DNA of 64,000 nt from Paenibacillus sp. L3-i20 (GCF_022180385.2 NZ_BQME02000001.1:1070501-1134500); one strand, 5' to 3'. Shown: positions 53,862-63,122, counted from the first letter of the stretch. The notes: a model not told the origin generated them from the sequence alone. Numbers and translations: made by a program.

Positions 53862-54602
53862 ATGAAAGTTTTAAAAGCAATTGGATGGATTTTTGTCCCG
53901 TATATCATGATTTTTGTATCATGGAAAAATTTAAAAAAGCCAGGAAAAGCATTGGGGACTACTTGGGTTGTGATTTTACTTATTGCTTTCATTGGAAGTA
54001 GGGTAGAAACTGATACGAATCTACAAACTACGAGTCCTGGAACAGCTCAGACTGTTAAAACATCCGAGCCCGATAAGTCTAAAAAAGTGGATGATTCTGA
54101 GGCAAAGAAAAAGGCTGATGAACAAGAAAAAGCTAAAGCTGAAAAAGAACGAATAAAGAAAAATCAATCTGATGTCTTAGCATTTGAAAAAACTATAAGT
54201 ACACTCGAAGAATCTTTAGAACCAACTTTGGACAATTATTACACTGCTTTGAATGGGCTTGCAGACGGATCTGTTGATATTTTCACCGCTTACGAAGCCA
54301 CCGAGAAAGCAAGGGATGCTTCTAATACTATGCGGTTAAAAATAAGCAATGTTGATGTACCTGATACTCTTCCGAAAAAAGCCAAAAAAGCATTAGAATC
54401 CGGTAGATCAGAAATTTCTACAGCGTTCTACTCTAAAAAGAAAGCGTTTGAAGCAGTCCTGGAATACTTAGATGATCAGAAACCAAGTCATATGTCAACG
54501 TTTAAGGACGAAATCGAAATGTCCGATAACTTCATCCTTCGCGGGACGGCATACATTATTGAAGCTAAACAAGAGGTAGGCATTGATATCACTGCCAAAT
54601 AG
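53862..54602 (+). CDS. Membrane-anchored coiled-coil protein of unknown function
   Basis: The 246-residue protein has two N-terminal hydrophobic segments (about 4-20 and 31-46), a charged coiled coil rich in K/E (about 68-105) and a helical domain (about 105-240). The topology suggests the C-terminal domain lies outside the membrane. GGGGGTTAAAAGA lies before the ATG. It stands alone; the terminator hairpin of the neighbouring insertion sequence begins 20 bp after its stop. No family assigned. Confidence 0.75.
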   Translation: MKVLKAIGWIFVPYIMIFVSWKNLKKPGKALGTTWVVILLIAFIGSRVETDTNLQTTSPGTAQTVKTSEPDKSKKVDDSEAKKKADEQEKAKAEKERIKKNQSDVLAFEKTISTLEESLEPTLDNYYTALNGLADGSVDIFTAYEATEKARDASNTMRLKISNVDVPDTLPKKAKKALESGRSEISTAFYSKKKAFEAVLEYLDDQKPSHMSTFKDEIEMSDNFILRGTAYIIEAKQEVGIDITAK

Positions 54603-54621
54603 ATTGTGAAGTTTAATATGG

Positions 54622-54667
54622 GGCTGTCCCAAAAGGTCATAAAGTGACCTGAGGGACAGCTTTTTTT
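54622..54667 (+). terminator. Terminator hairpin formed by the IS left end
   Basis: GCTGTCCC (54623) pairs with GGGACAGC (54653), an inner GGTCA/TGACC stem strengthens it, and seven T follow. It blocks outside transcription from reaching the transposase and also ends the upstream gene. Confidence 0.8.
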
Positions 54668-54744
54668 GTTCTGAATAAACAAAAAGAAATCGCTTTTTGG
54701 TAAAATGGAGGTACCACCCAACCATTCCAAAAGGAGCGATTTCT

Positions 54745-56304
54745 TTGTACATTCAATATACCATGGACCAACTTACCCTGCCAATGGATTTGGAGGATGA
54801 CATTCCTCAAAATCACCTCGTGCGTATTGTAAATGCCGCTGTGAACCGACTTAGCGACAGGATCTTTGCCTCCGCATACCCTGGTGGCGGCCGAGATAGC
54901 TACCACCCCAAAATGCTCACCAAAGTTATTGTTTATGCCTACACCCAGCGGATCTACTCGTCTCGACAAATCGCTAAAGCGGTCCGTGAAAACGTCATGT
55001 TTATGTGGATTGCAGGCAGACAACAGCCGGACTTTCGCACCATCAACCGTTTCCGTTCTGAACGTATGAAGACGGTGCTCGAGACCGTCTTCACCGCCGT
55101 TCTACAATTTCTGGCTGAGGAGAAATACGTGCGGCTTGAACATTACTTTGTCGACGGAACCAAGATTGAAGCTAACGCCAATCGCTATACGTTTGTCTGG
55201 GGCAAAGCGGTGGTGAAACAGAAGGCGAGGCTGCAGGAGAAAGTCCAGACTTTGTTCGCTACCATTGAAGAATCTGAGCGTCAGGAAGAGCAAGAACATC
55301 ACGGATGGGATCTTCCTGAACTCGGCGAGTCCACACAGATCACCAGCGAAAAGCTGGAAGAGGCTGTAAAGCAGCTAGAGGAGCAACTACAAGAGAAACC
55401 TAAGGACAAGCCATTGAAAAAAACAGTTCGGGCAATCCGCAAAGACCTCCTCCCCCGCTTGCAAAAATACGAAGTACAGCAGGAGATTCTCGGAGATCGT
55501 AATAGCTTCAGCAAGACCGATACCGACGCTACTTTCATGCGAATGAAAGAAGATCACATGCGTAATGGCCAGCTCAAACCTGGCTACAATGTACAGATCG
55601 GAACGGAAAACCAGTTCATTATCGGCTACAGTTTGCACCAGCGCCCGACAGACACACGTTGCCTCAAGCCCCACTTAGAGAAGGTAAAAGCAACTCTGGG
55701 AAATATACCGAAAACAGTTATCGCGGACGCAGGATACGGCGGGGAAGAAAATTACGCTTACTTGGAAAACGAACAACTAGAAACAGTGGTGAAGTACAGC
55801 ACATACCACAAGGAAAAATCGAAGAAGTGGAAGCAAGATATCAGTAAGTTGGATAACTGGCAGTATGACGAAGCCGAAGACATATGGACGTGCGCTGCTG
55901 GGCGTAACCTACTATTTCGCTATGAAAGTAAGGAAACGACAGAAAGCGGATATGAGTTACGGAAGCGCCACTACCGAAGCGAAAACTGCGAAGGCTGTCC
56001 GCTCAAAGAGGCTTGTACAAAAGCCAAAGGAAACCGAGAAATCAGCGTGAGCCTGAAGTATCTGCGTTACAAGAAACAAATACGCGAGAAACTCAAGAGC
56101 GAGGAAGGGTATGCGCTGTCGGTTCGAAGAATGATCGAACCGGAAAGCGTATTTGGACAACTGAAAAACAACCGGGGATTCCGGCGTTTTCTGCTTCGAG
56201 GCCTGCCGAAAGTAAGCCTTGAGGTCGGGTGGCTTTCGCTCGCCCACAATCTGCTCAAGAAGGCGGCAATAGACCAAAAGCCAGAAATGGCGGTGCAGGG
56301 ATAA
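54745..56304 (+). CDS. IS1182-family transposase
   Basis: The ~519-residue DDE transposase starts at TTG 54745 (YIQYTMDQLTLPMDLEDDIP) with AAAGGAGCG seven nt upstream. The N-terminal DUF772-like domain contains SRQIAKAVRENVMFMWIAG (about 74) and DFRTINRFRSE (about 97). The catalytic core has EHYFVDGTKIEANANRYTFV (first D, about 137), KTVIADAGYGGEENYAYLE (second D, about 328) and a late E in RMIEPESVFGQLKNNRGFRR (about 460). A Cys cluster (CEGCPLKEAC) lies between. It appears full length. Confidence 0.9.
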   Translation: MYIQYTMDQLTLPMDLEDDIPQNHLVRIVNAAVNRLSDRIFASAYPGGGRDSYHPKMLTKVIVYAYTQRIYSSRQIAKAVRENVMFMWIAGRQQPDFRTINRFRSERMKTVLETVFTAVLQFLAEEKYVRLEHYFVDGTKIEANANRYTFVWGKAVVKQKARLQEKVQTLFATIEESERQEEQEHHGWDLPELGESTQITSEKLEEAVKQLEEQLQEKPKDKPLKKTVRAIRKDLLPRLQKYEVQQEILGDRNSFSKTDTDATFMRMKEDHMRNGQLKPGYNVQIGTENQFIIGYSLHQRPTDTRCLKPHLEKVKATLGNIPKTVIADAGYGGEENYAYLENEQLETVVKYSTYHKEKSKKWKQDISKLDNWQYDEAEDIWTCAAGRNLLFRYESKETTESGYELRKRHYRSENCEGCPLKEACTKAKGNREISVSLKYLRYKKQIREKLKSEEGYALSVRRMIEPESVFGQLKNNRGFRRFLLRGLPKVSLEVGWLSLAHNLLKKAAIDQKPEMAVQG

Positions 56305-56495
56305 CCTCCCTAGCACCGCCATTTCCTTATTTTCTCCCATTTTTCATCATGCGAGCTGTTTCATGAAGTAAGTATTTATACTTTTGAGACAGCTCCATTT
56401 TTCATTTATCGATTTGATTTGTCCTCATTATCTCTTCCCACGACACCTTCGCCCCAAACTATGGACGGAGTCAAACAATTGTCGAAAGAAGAAAA

Positions 56496-56521
56496 CAAAA
56501 AAAGCCTTGCGCTGCAAGGCT
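56496..56521 (-). terminator. Terminator after the tRNA cluster
   Basis: AGCCTTG/CAAGGCT stem with seven T on the minus strand, 17 bp past the last tRNA. Confidence 0.85.
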
Positions 56522-56537
56522 TTGGCTCTTAAGATAC

Positions 56538-56611
56538 TGGAGCGGGTGATGGGAATCGAACCCACGCTATTAGCTTGGAAGGCTAAAGTTCTACCATTGA
56601 ACTACACCCGC
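56538..56611 (-). tRNA. tRNA-Gly (anticodon UCC)
   Basis: Begins GCGGGTGTAGTTCAATGG; anticodon loop CTTCCAA; GGTTCGATTCC T-arm; encoded CCA at 56540-56538. Confidence 0.95.
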
Positions 56612-56620
56612 AAATATAAA

Positions 56621-56697
56621 TGGTCGGGATGACACGATTTGAACATGCGACCCCCTGGTCCCAAACCAGGTGCTCTACCAAGCTGAGCTACATCCCG
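56621..56697 (-). tRNA. tRNA-Pro (anticodon UGG)
   Basis: Begins CGGGATGTAGCTCAGCTTGG; anticodon loop TTTGGGA; GTTCAAATC T-arm; CCA encoded. Confidence 0.95.
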
Positions 56698-56732
56698 AAA
56701 TAAAAATGTGCTATAAGTATCCGATAAGAAAA

Positions 56733-56809
56733 TGGCGCGGCCTAAGAGATTCGAACTCCTGGCCTTTTGATTCGTAGTCAAACGCTCTATCCAGCTGAGC
56801 TAAGGCCGC
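56733..56809 (-). tRNA. tRNA-Arg (anticodon ACG)
   Basis: Begins GCGGCCTTAGCTCAGCTGG; anticodon loop CTACGAA (A34 expected to be edited to inosine); GTTCGAATC T-arm; CCA encoded. Confidence 0.95.
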
Positions 56810-56817
56810 ACAATTTA

Positions 56818-56892
56818 TGGAGCGGAAGACGGGAATCGAACCCGCGACCCTCGCCTTGGCAAGGCGATGCTCTACCGCTGAGCCACTTCCGC
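56818..56892 (-). tRNA. tRNA-Gly (anticodon GCC)
   Basis: Begins GCGGAAGTGGCTCAGCGG; anticodon loop TTGCCAA; GGTTCGATTCC T-arm; CCA encoded. It is the first gene of a four-tRNA minus-strand cluster. Confidence 0.95.
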
Positions 56893-57000
56893 ATATTATT
56901 TCTTATGTCGTTCATTTCGTCGTTTGTTGCGGCGACAAGTAATAATATATCACCTTTCAAAACACATTGCAACTCTTTTTTCAAAAATAATTAAACTTTT

Positions 57001-57038
57001 TTTAAAACCCGCATTCTCACTAGAGAATACGGGTTTTG
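57001..57038 (-). terminator. Terminator after the FecE-like gene
   Basis: AAAACCCGCATTCTC pairs with GAGAATACGGGTTTT (one mismatch), with a T-run on the minus strand, 20 bp past the stop. Confidence 0.85.
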
Positions 57039-57056
57039 GTATGCCAGAATAACCGC

Positions 57057-57914
57057 TTATGCACCTGATGCAGCAGCAAGTTCTCTCTTCTTGGAAGGTA
57101 CATTCGCCAGTACTTTTTCCGCAACCGGAGCTCCAGCTAATGCAAATGGCAAGCATAAAGGAACACCGGTTCTAGGATCTGGAACAATATCTGCCTCTAT
57201 ATTAAATACTTCACGCATAATATCTGGTGTAACAACCTCAACTGGAGTACCTTCTCCACTCACCTTGCCATTCTTAATGGCAATCATATGTTGAGCGTAA
57301 CGAGTTGCATGGTTTAAGTCATGTACGACCATAACAATTGTTCTATTGTTTAACTCATTAAGTTTCTGCAAAAGATGAAGCACTTCAAGCTGATGGGCCA
57401 TATCTAAGAAAGTAGTTGGCTCATCCAGGAACAAGATGTCCGTTTCTTGAGCAAGTGCCATAGCGATCCAAGCACGCTGGCGTTGACCGCCAGAGAGATG
57501 ATCGACTGGACGATCAGCAAACTCACCCATCCCTGTTGCTTCAATTGACCATTGGACGATGCTACGATCCTCTTTTGTCATCGAACCGAAGCCCTTTTGG
57601 TAAGGAAAACGACCATAAGAGACAAGTTCCGCTACAGTTAGTCCATCTGGAGCTGTCGGATTTTGCGGCAGAATTGCGAGCTGTTTCGCCACTTCCTTCG
57701 TTGATTGCTTATGAATCGACTTGCCATCCAACAAAACATTGCCCTTAGTAGGATTCATAATCCGAGCCATCGTTTTCAAAATCGTGGATTTACCAGAACC
57801 ATTTGCTCCCACGAGTGCTGTGATTTTACCTTGGGGAATAGCAATATTAAGATTTTGGACAATGAGACGGTCATCATATGCAATATCGAGTTCAGAAGTT
57901 GTCAAACGAATCAT
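57057..57914 (-). CDS. Ferric-siderophore ABC transporter ATPase (FecE/FhuC-like)
   Basis: The 285-residue ATPase has Walker [13 protein letters not shown] (about 36), Q-loop [13 protein letters not shown] (about 80), signature [13 protein letters not shown] (about 140), Walker [13 protein letters not shown] (about 160) and the switch His in [11 protein letters not shown]. It powers import of iron-siderophore complexes. It sits alone on the minus strand behind two Fur-box-like sequences. The C-terminal 35 residues ([20 protein letters not shown]) are an extra tail. It probably serves the permease pair at 61.0-63.1 kb. Confidence 0.93.
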   Translation of the reverse strand: MIRLTTSELDIAYDDRLIVQNLNIAIPQGKITALVGANGSGKSTILKTMARIMNPTKGNVLLDGKSIHKQSTKEVAKQLAILPQNPTAPDGLTVAELVSYGRFPYQKGFGSMTKEDRSIVQWSIEATGMGEFADRPVDHLSGGQRQRAWIAMALAQETDILFLDEPTTFLDMAHQLEVLHLLQKLNELNNRTIVMVVHDLNHATRYAQHMIAIKNGKVSGEGTPVEVVTPDIMREVFNIEADIVPDPRTGVPLCLPFALAGAPVAEKVLANVPSKKRELAAASGA

Positions 57915-57966
57915 GTAACTAGCACGCTCCTCCTGCTGCGCTTCCGCAGACTATATATCCTAGAAT

Positions 57967-58010
57967 GGTGATAACGATTATCAAATCCACTTTAATGATA
58001 ATCGTTCTCA
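57967..58010 (-). promoter_or_regulatory. Two Fur-box-like sites upstream of the FecE-like gene
   Basis: GGTGATAACGATTATCAAAT (57967) and AATGATAATCGTTCTCA (57994) match the inverted GATAAT/ATTATC Fur consensus. They lie 50-95 bp before the start, indicating iron repression. Confidence 0.85.
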
Positions 58011-58284
58011 GATATATTGTCAATCAAAATGATCCTTTTATACGTCATTAATTGTAGAAAATCAAATAAATACTTCCATTTGTAACATTCATTAAACTAC
58101 AAGCGTTATTTTAATAAAATGCCCAAGTATAATCAGACTCATCTATTGATTTTTATTACATTGTTGTTTACCATCTTTATCGAATACAAAATTGGGTCTA
58201 TTTACCATCTCGTGAGTGATTTTCACTTTATTTGAAATTTGGGTCTTTGATTTAGTACACTTGGTAGCAAGGAGTGGATGAACG

Positions 58285-58683
58285 TTGTCTAACAAAAGAT
58301 TTACACTTGAAGAAGCTAATGCATTGCTGCCACAGATCAAACAAGAATTGCAGCAGCTCCAGCTTATGTCTAATCAGCTTGAGGAACAATATATTTCTTA
58401 CCGTAAAGTGAAAGCAAATTATGTCGCTGGGTCTCATGATCCCTTATTTGAATTGGAAGGAAAACTTGATTTCATGCAAATGGAATTTAGTTTGTATATG
58501 AATAATATTACGCGCAAGGGTGTCCTATTAAAAATGATTCATCCCGCTCTGCTGGACTTTCCCGCAATTATGGATGGTGAAGAAGTACTTCTCTGCTGGA
58601 AGGAAGGCGAAGAGCAAATTACTCATTATCATGGCTGGAATGACGGATATATGGGGAGAAAGCTTCATCCTGATGCTCAATAA
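58285..58683 (+). CDS. DUF2203 family protein
   Basis: The 132-residue protein starts SNKRFTLEEANALLPQIKQE, the hallmark of DUF2203, and later has GVLLKMIHPALLDFPAIMDG and EVLLCWKEGE followed by ITHYHGW. The start is TTG with AAGGAG 8-10 nt upstream. Members are small soluble proteins of unknown function. It is followed by a terminator shared with the tRNA-Leu gene. Confidence 0.85.
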   Translation: MSNKRFTLEEANALLPQIKQELQQLQLMSNQLEEQYISYRKVKANYVAGSHDPLFELEGKLDFMQMEFSLYMNNITRKGVLLKMIHPALLDFPAIMDGEEVLLCWKEGEEQITHYHGWNDGYMGRKLHPDAQ

Positions 58684-58688
58684 ACAGC

Positions 58689-58717
58689 AAAAAACCCTTC
58701 TATCAGAAGGGTTTTTT
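58689..58717. terminator. Bidirectional terminator (DUF2203 gene and tRNA-Leu copy 1)
   Basis: CCCTTC/GAAGGG stem with a TATCA loop, A-run on one side and T-run on the other; serves both convergent genes. Confidence 0.88.
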
Positions 58718-58723
58718 CATGTA

Positions 58724-58806
58724 TGGTGCGCGTAGAGGGACTTGAACCCCCACGGTCGCCCGCTAGATCCTAAGTCTAGTGCGTCTGCCAATTCCGCCAT
58801 ACGCGC
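58724..58806 (-). tRNA. tRNA-Leu (anticodon UAG), copy 1
   Basis: Begins GCGCGTATGGCGGAATTGG; long variable arm; anticodon loop CTTAGGA; GTTCAAGTCC T-arm; CCA encoded. An identical copy lies 470 bp to the right. Confidence 0.95.
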
Positions 58807-58953
58807 GTGAAAAGCTTTAGATCTATAATATACCATACGCTGGCGACCATTGCAAGTTCTTTTGCGAAATCTTTATATACTGACTCTTACCCACTATTTA
58901 CATCAAGATCCCGCTTCACTAGTTAATGCAGCTAATAACACCATTTCACCACG

Positions 58954-59070
58954 CTACTGGTTACCTTTTGCATCACGTTCATATGTAATTGCGACTGTAG
59001 CATATTGTGTATTCGTAGCAAGACCATCTGCCACAATATTAGTTACAGCCGAGTCTGTCTTCCCTAAAAA
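58954..59070 (-). pseudogene. Decayed surface-protein-like fragment between tRNA-Leu copies
   Basis: A start-less minus-strand reading gives GKTDSAVTNIVADGLATNTQ and then YATVAITYERDAKGNQ-stop, a beta-rich text like fibronectin-III or Ig-like repeats of surface proteins. No intact gene remains. Confidence 0.3.
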
Positions 59071-59158
59071 GAGAACGGGATATTTCTTTCAACGTAAGTT
59101 AATGCGTAATAATTGACGGTTAGTACAGATCCATTACCCAACCATCCCTATAGACAAC

Positions 59159-59187
59159 AAAAAACCCTTCTATCAGAAGGGTTTTTT
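59159..59187. terminator. Terminator, copy 2
   Basis: Identical CCCTTC/GAAGGG hairpin with flanking A and T runs, duplicated together with the tRNA-Leu. Confidence 0.85.
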
Positions 59188-59193
59188 CATGTA

Positions 59194-59276
59194 TGGTGCG
59201 CGTAGAGGGACTTGAACCCCCACGGTCGCCCGCTAGATCCTAAGTCTAGTGCGTCTGCCAATTCCGCCATACGCGC
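59194..59276 (-). tRNA. tRNA-Leu (anticodon UAG), copy 2
   Basis: Identical in sequence to the copy at 58724-58806, including 3' CCA and the downstream terminator. Confidence 0.95.
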
Positions 59277-59363
59277 TTATTTAACAACAAAACTTATATT
59301 ACACGATTTTGAACCGATGTGCAACCCTCAATTTAAAAAAATTTAGAATCACAAAAAATTCAA

Positions 59364-59440
59364 CCCACCCAACTAGTGAAATGCACTTCCAATAGTCGGA
59401 TGATGACAAGACATTGGAGTCTTTTTACCAAGTGGGTGGG
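59364..59440 (-). terminator. Long structured hairpin after the CNNM gene
   Basis: CCCACCCAACT (59364) pairs with AGTGGGTGGG (59431) and, inside, ACTTCCAAT (59385) with ATTGGAGT (59413). On the minus strand a GAATTTTTTGTG tract follows. It acts as a terminator or a stable 3' RNA end. Confidence 0.6.
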
Positions 59441-59459
59441 CATTCTTCATAACAACAAA

Positions 59460-60803
59460 CTACGTTCGAACGTCTTCATTCACTGAGCTTTCTTCATTAC
59501 TACCTACATTCATTATAAGTGAGGCTTGCAGAATCTGATGGTTGTCCATCTTAATAATCCGCCATACATGCTCACCTTGATGAATAGGCTCCGGCTCATC
59601 GTCAAGTGAAATGAGCTGAATTTGCAGCCATCCGCCGATCGTGTCAACGTTGTAGCTGTTTGCAAAGGTTAAGCCAAATTGCGATTCGATATCACTTAAC
59701 AAAACACGTCCATTAAAGTGATATACGTTGTCTTTTATTTTCACAATATCTGCAATCTCATCATTGTCGAATTCATCACGAATTTCTCCAACGATTTCTT
59801 CAAGTATGTCTTCCATCGTTATAATACCGGCCGTACCACCGTACTCGTCGATGACAAGAGAAATAGGTGTACCCTTCTTTTGCATCTTGAGTAGTACATC
59901 CTGTAACGGAGCTGTTTCATGGATGGCATCAATTTCATGAATGTGGCTTGCCATATGCATCGGTCGCTTCAAGACTAAATTAATTGCTAGCTCTTTCGCA
60001 TTAAGAAAACCAATTATTTTATCTTTATCGCCATCTTGTGTAACAGGATATCGCGTGTAACGATTGGCATCTATAATATCTAAAATATCGTCCTTCTCCA
60101 TTAGCTCATCCAGCGCAACAACTTGCATACGAGGCACCATAATATCTTTTGCGACACGCTGATCAAATGCAAATATGTTTTGCATATAAGAAAGCTCAGT
60201 CTGGTTAATCTCGCCGCTATTATAACTCTGTGTCATAATGATCTTTAGTTCTTCCTCGGAATGGGCTTGTTCATGTCCTGTTGGCTGCACTCCGAATATT
60301 CGCAAAAATACTCGTGCCGAACCGTTTAGCAACCAAATGAGAGGGAACAACACTTTACCAAACAAGACCAGAGGTCTTGCCAGCAACAATGTCATACGCT
60401 CTGCATATTGGATCGCAAGTGTTTTAGGCGCTAGTTCACCAAATACGACATGTAGAAATGTCATCAGTGACAACGCAAGTATATAAGAGATCGGCGTAGC
60501 CCATCCATCCGAAATCCCCCATGCGTGGAAGATTGGATGCAATATTTTTTCAATCGTTGGTTCACCAAGCGCACCAAGTCCTAAAGCAGTAACCGTAATA
60601 CCTAATTGACAGGCGGATAAATAGTAATCGAGTTCGGTCACCAATTTTTTGGCTGCGATTGCTTTTTTGTTGCCTTCTGATATTAGCTGATCAATACGTG
60701 ACATTCTGACTTTGACAACTGCGAACTCTGATGCGACAAAAAAGGCTGTAAACACAATTAATAATAATACCAGTAATAAGTTAATCATGATGGTTAAGTC
60801 CAA
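59460..60803 (-). CDS. CNNM/CorC (HlyC)-family membrane transport protein
   Basis: The 447-residue protein has a CNNM (DUF21) transmembrane domain (about 1-195, with VASEFAVVKVRMSRIDQLI and YLSACQLGITVTALGLGALG), two CBS domains (about 210-335, opening VAKDIMVPRMQVVALDELME) and a CorC_HlyC C-terminal domain (about 350-435). Family members are linked to magnesium/cobalt efflux. The MINLLLVLLLIV ATG is an alternative start 5 codons in. It stands as a single-gene unit. Confidence 0.92.
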   Translation of the reverse strand: MDLTIMINLLLVLLLIVFTAFFVASEFAVVKVRMSRIDQLISEGNKKAIAAKKLVTELDYYLSACQLGITVTALGLGALGEPTIEKILHPIFHAWGISDGWATPISYILALSLMTFLHVVFGELAPKTLAIQYAERMTLLLARPLVLFGKVLFPLIWLLNGSARVFLRIFGVQPTGHEQAHSEEELKIIMTQSYNSGEINQTELSYMQNIFAFDQRVAKDIMVPRMQVVALDELMEKDDILDIIDANRYTRYPVTQDGDKDKIIGFLNAKELAINLVLKRPMHMASHIHEIDAIHETAPLQDVLLKMQKKGTPISLVIDEYGGTAGIITMEDILEEIVGEIRDEFDNDEIADIVKIKDNVYHFNGRVLLSDIESQFGLTFANSYNVDTIGGWLQIQLISLDDEPEPIHQGEHVWRIIKMDNHQILQASLIMNVGSNEESSVNEDVRT

Positions 60804-61015
60804 CTAGTTCCCTCAATTTGAGGGATTCACCCCCGTATATTTGCATTCGATAATATAATGATTTAATACGTTTAAATTCGAAGGTCGTTTCAATTATTAC
60901 CATTACTACCCCAATCCATTTAGTATGACTAATTTTCCATTACCTATTCAATTATAAATGTAGAACCTGCTGCCAACGTATTAAGCCACTTTCTTATTAT
61001 CAATTGGCTACTCAC

Positions 61016-62056
61016 TTATGCATCGCGTTTTTTTGCCTTCATTAACAGGAGCAAGAAAAACGGAGCACCTATAGCCGCTGTAAATACTCCCGCAGCCACG
61101 TCACGCGGTGAAAATAATGTACGTCCAATGAAATCAGCTGTTACCAGCAATATTGCACCAACAATTGCTGAACAAATAATGAGCATACGGTGTGAGCTTC
61201 CTACCAGCTTGCGAGCGATATGAGGAGCCATTAGCCCAATAAAGCCAATCCCGCCAACGAACGATATTGCTGCACCTGCAAGAGCTGCTGCTGCTCCAAT
61301 AAGGGTAAGCCGTTGCAATTGAATACGTCCCCCTAATGATACGGTCAAATCATCGCCGAGCGCTTGTATATCAAGATGACGAACCATATACAATAAGAAC
61401 GGCAGCAATACACATAGCCATGGGAGTAAGGAATATACGTTACTCCACGTAGCTCCGTAGATCGTGCCAGTGATCCATAATTGCGCTTGACTTGTTAAGA
61501 AGATCGGACTGAAAATAAGAAATAACGTTTTGCACGCTTCCATTAATGCGGTTACACCAAGACCTACCAATATCATGCGTAATGGCGAGACCCCACGCTT
61601 CCAAGCAAGCATATAAATAAAAAATGATACCAACGCCGCACCAGCAAATGCAAAGAAAGGCAAAAAGCTAATGCCTATCGACTCATTAAAAAAGGCCAAA
61701 TAAAAAACAGCCATCATCGAAGCCCCACTCGTGACTCCAATAATATCAGGTGAAGCGAGTGGATTACGAACGACGCCTTGCAGTACTGTACCAGCCATTG
61801 CGAGTGCTGCCCCCGCAAGACTTGCCAATAGCAACCTCGGTAAGCGTAGGCTCCATATAACAATTCCTTCAGCGGAATTGCTCCCGCTAAATAATAATAT
61901 TTCGAGTGTCTGGATAGGCGAGACAGATAACGAACCAATGCCAATACTGACTATGGCTAACACGAGCCAAACTAGCAGCAGTATTGCTACTATCTTTTTT
62001 CTACCAGAGTGGGGCTTCTTGACTTGCGGTCGGTTAATGACAGTTACTGGCCTCAC
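61016..62056 (-). CDS. Siderophore ABC transporter permease (FecCD family), second subunit
   Basis: The 346-residue permease has about nine to ten membrane helices and the FecCD landmarks LRLPRLLLASLAGAALAMAG (about 70), NPLASPDIIGVTSGA (about 98) and the ATPase-contact region FVGGIGFIGLMAPHIARKLV (about 265). A cytoplasmic N-terminal extension (RPVTVINRPQVKKPHSGRKK) precedes the first helix. It overlaps the preceding permease gene by 4 bp (ATGA), so both form a heterodimer made from one mRNA. Confidence 0.94.
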   Translation of the reverse strand: MRPVTVINRPQVKKPHSGRKKIVAILLLVWLVLAIVSIGIGSLSVSPIQTLEILLFSGSNSAEGIVIWSLRLPRLLLASLAGAALAMAGTVLQGVVRNPLASPDIIGVTSGASMMAVFYLAFFNESIGISFLPFFAFAGAALVSFFIYMLAWKRGVSPLRMILVGLGVTALMEACKTLFLIFSPIFLTSQAQLWITGTIYGATWSNVYSLLPWLCVLLPFLLYMVRHLDIQALGDDLTVSLGGRIQLQRLTLIGAAAALAGAAISFVGGIGFIGLMAPHIARKLVGSSHRMLIICSAIVGAILLVTADFIGRTLFSPRDVAAGVFTAAIGAPFFLLLLMKAKKRDA

Positions 62057-63054
62057 TTCGTCATCAACTCCCTTCTAGCCATATAGATGAAGAAAGGTGC
62101 TCCAACAAGCGCCGTCATGACGCCTACCGGCACTTCCTTCGGAAACGCTATAAATCTAGCAGATAGATCTGCTGCAAGTAGTAGAATAGCACCTAGAAGT
62201 AAGCAATAGGGAATGACCCAACGATTATCGATTCCAACAAGCGCTCGCGCAATGTGTGGAATGATGAGTCCAACGAATCCGATTGGCCCCGCAATCGCTA
62301 CTGAGCTGCCAGCGAGTATAACAACAATAAGCAAAGCTAGCAATTGAAATTGAATAATACGCTGTCCCAAACCTTTAGCGATATCTTCCCCTACCGCAAA
62401 TACATTAAGTGTCCTTCCCATAAACATAACGACAATATATCCTCCCAGCAAAAAAGGAAGAACCGTCATTATTTGTTCCATGCTGCGTCCTTGAACAGAG
62501 CCTGCTAGCCAGAACAAAACAGTATCCAATGTTTGTTCGTCCCCGATTAGTAAAGCAGTTATAAAAGATGTGAATAGAGCTGCAATGGTTGCACCAGCTA
62601 ATGTTAGCTTAAGCGGGGTTATCCCTTCTCTCCCAACTGCGGCAAATCCATAAACAGAAAGCGCTGCGACAATCGCACCTGCAAATGAAAGCCAAACCAT
62701 GTTCATAGACGATTGTAATCCAAAAAAAGAGATACCGGCCACAATAAAGAAGCCCGCTCCAGCATTCACACCAAGAATGCCTGGTGAGGCCATCGGGTTA
62801 CGAGTAAGTGCTTGCATCACCGCACCTGAAACGGCAAGTGCAGCGCCTACTAACGTTGCTGTTATGGCACGGGGTATTCGTAATTCACGGACAATTAGAT
62901 GAGCATTGGAACCATCGAAACCGCTCAGTGCTTCCTTTACAATCCGCCAAGACGTATCCGTGTAACCCAGTACAATGCTAGCCACAAACAAAACGATGCC
63001 CATAAATGCGAGAAGTACTAATCCTGTCACTTTCAAAAGTTTATTATAAAGCAT
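62053..63054 (-). CDS. Siderophore ABC transporter permease (FecCD family), first subunit
   Basis: The 333-residue permease has LRIPRAITATLVGAALAVSG (about 58), NPMASPGILGVNAGAG (about 86) and AGPIGFVGLIIPHIARALVG (about 252), all typical FecCD motifs, and nine to ten helices. It imports an iron-siderophore complex delivered by the binding protein encoded 68 bp upstream; a stem-loop lies between. Coupled to the second permease by a 4-bp overlap. Confidence 0.94.
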   Translation of the reverse strand: MLYNKLLKVTGLVLLAFMGIVLFVASIVLGYTDTSWRIVKEALSGFDGSNAHLIVRELRIPRAITATLVGAALAVSGAVMQALTRNPMASPGILGVNAGAGFFIVAGISFFGLQSSMNMVWLSFAGAIVAALSVYGFAAVGREGITPLKLTLAGATIAALFTSFITALLIGDEQTLDTVLFWLAGSVQGRSMEQIMTVLPFLLGGYIVVMFMGRTLNVFAVGEDIAKGLGQRIIQFQLLALLIVVILAGSSVAIAGPIGFVGLIIPHIARALVGIDNRWVIPYCLLLGAILLLAADLSARFIAFPKEVPVGVMTALVGAPFFIYMARRELMTK

Positions 63055-63081
63055 CGTCTCAAGCTCCCGTTCTAGAACTTA

Positions 63082-63109
63082 AAGCAGTCCGAATGTATTC
63101 GGACTGCTT
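63082..63109 (-). other. Intercistronic stem-loop in the siderophore operon
   Basis: A perfect 13-bp stem (AAGCAGTCCGAAT with ATTCGGACTGCTT) and a 2-base loop lie between binding-protein and permease genes, without a U-tract. Such hairpins often stabilise the upstream mRNA so the binding protein is made in excess (inference). Confidence 0.7.
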
Positions 63110-63122
63110 GCAAACTTACTAC

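Larger units (their letters stand above)
54620..56396 (+). mobile_element. IS1182-family insertion sequence
   Basis: This ~1.78 kb element runs from GGGGCTGTCCCAAAAGG (54620) to the inverted relative GGAGCTGTCTCAAAAG, read from outside at 56396. It has one transposase gene. The flanking tetramers ATAT and ATTT differ in one base, so a target duplication is unclear. It looks intact. Confidence 0.85.
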
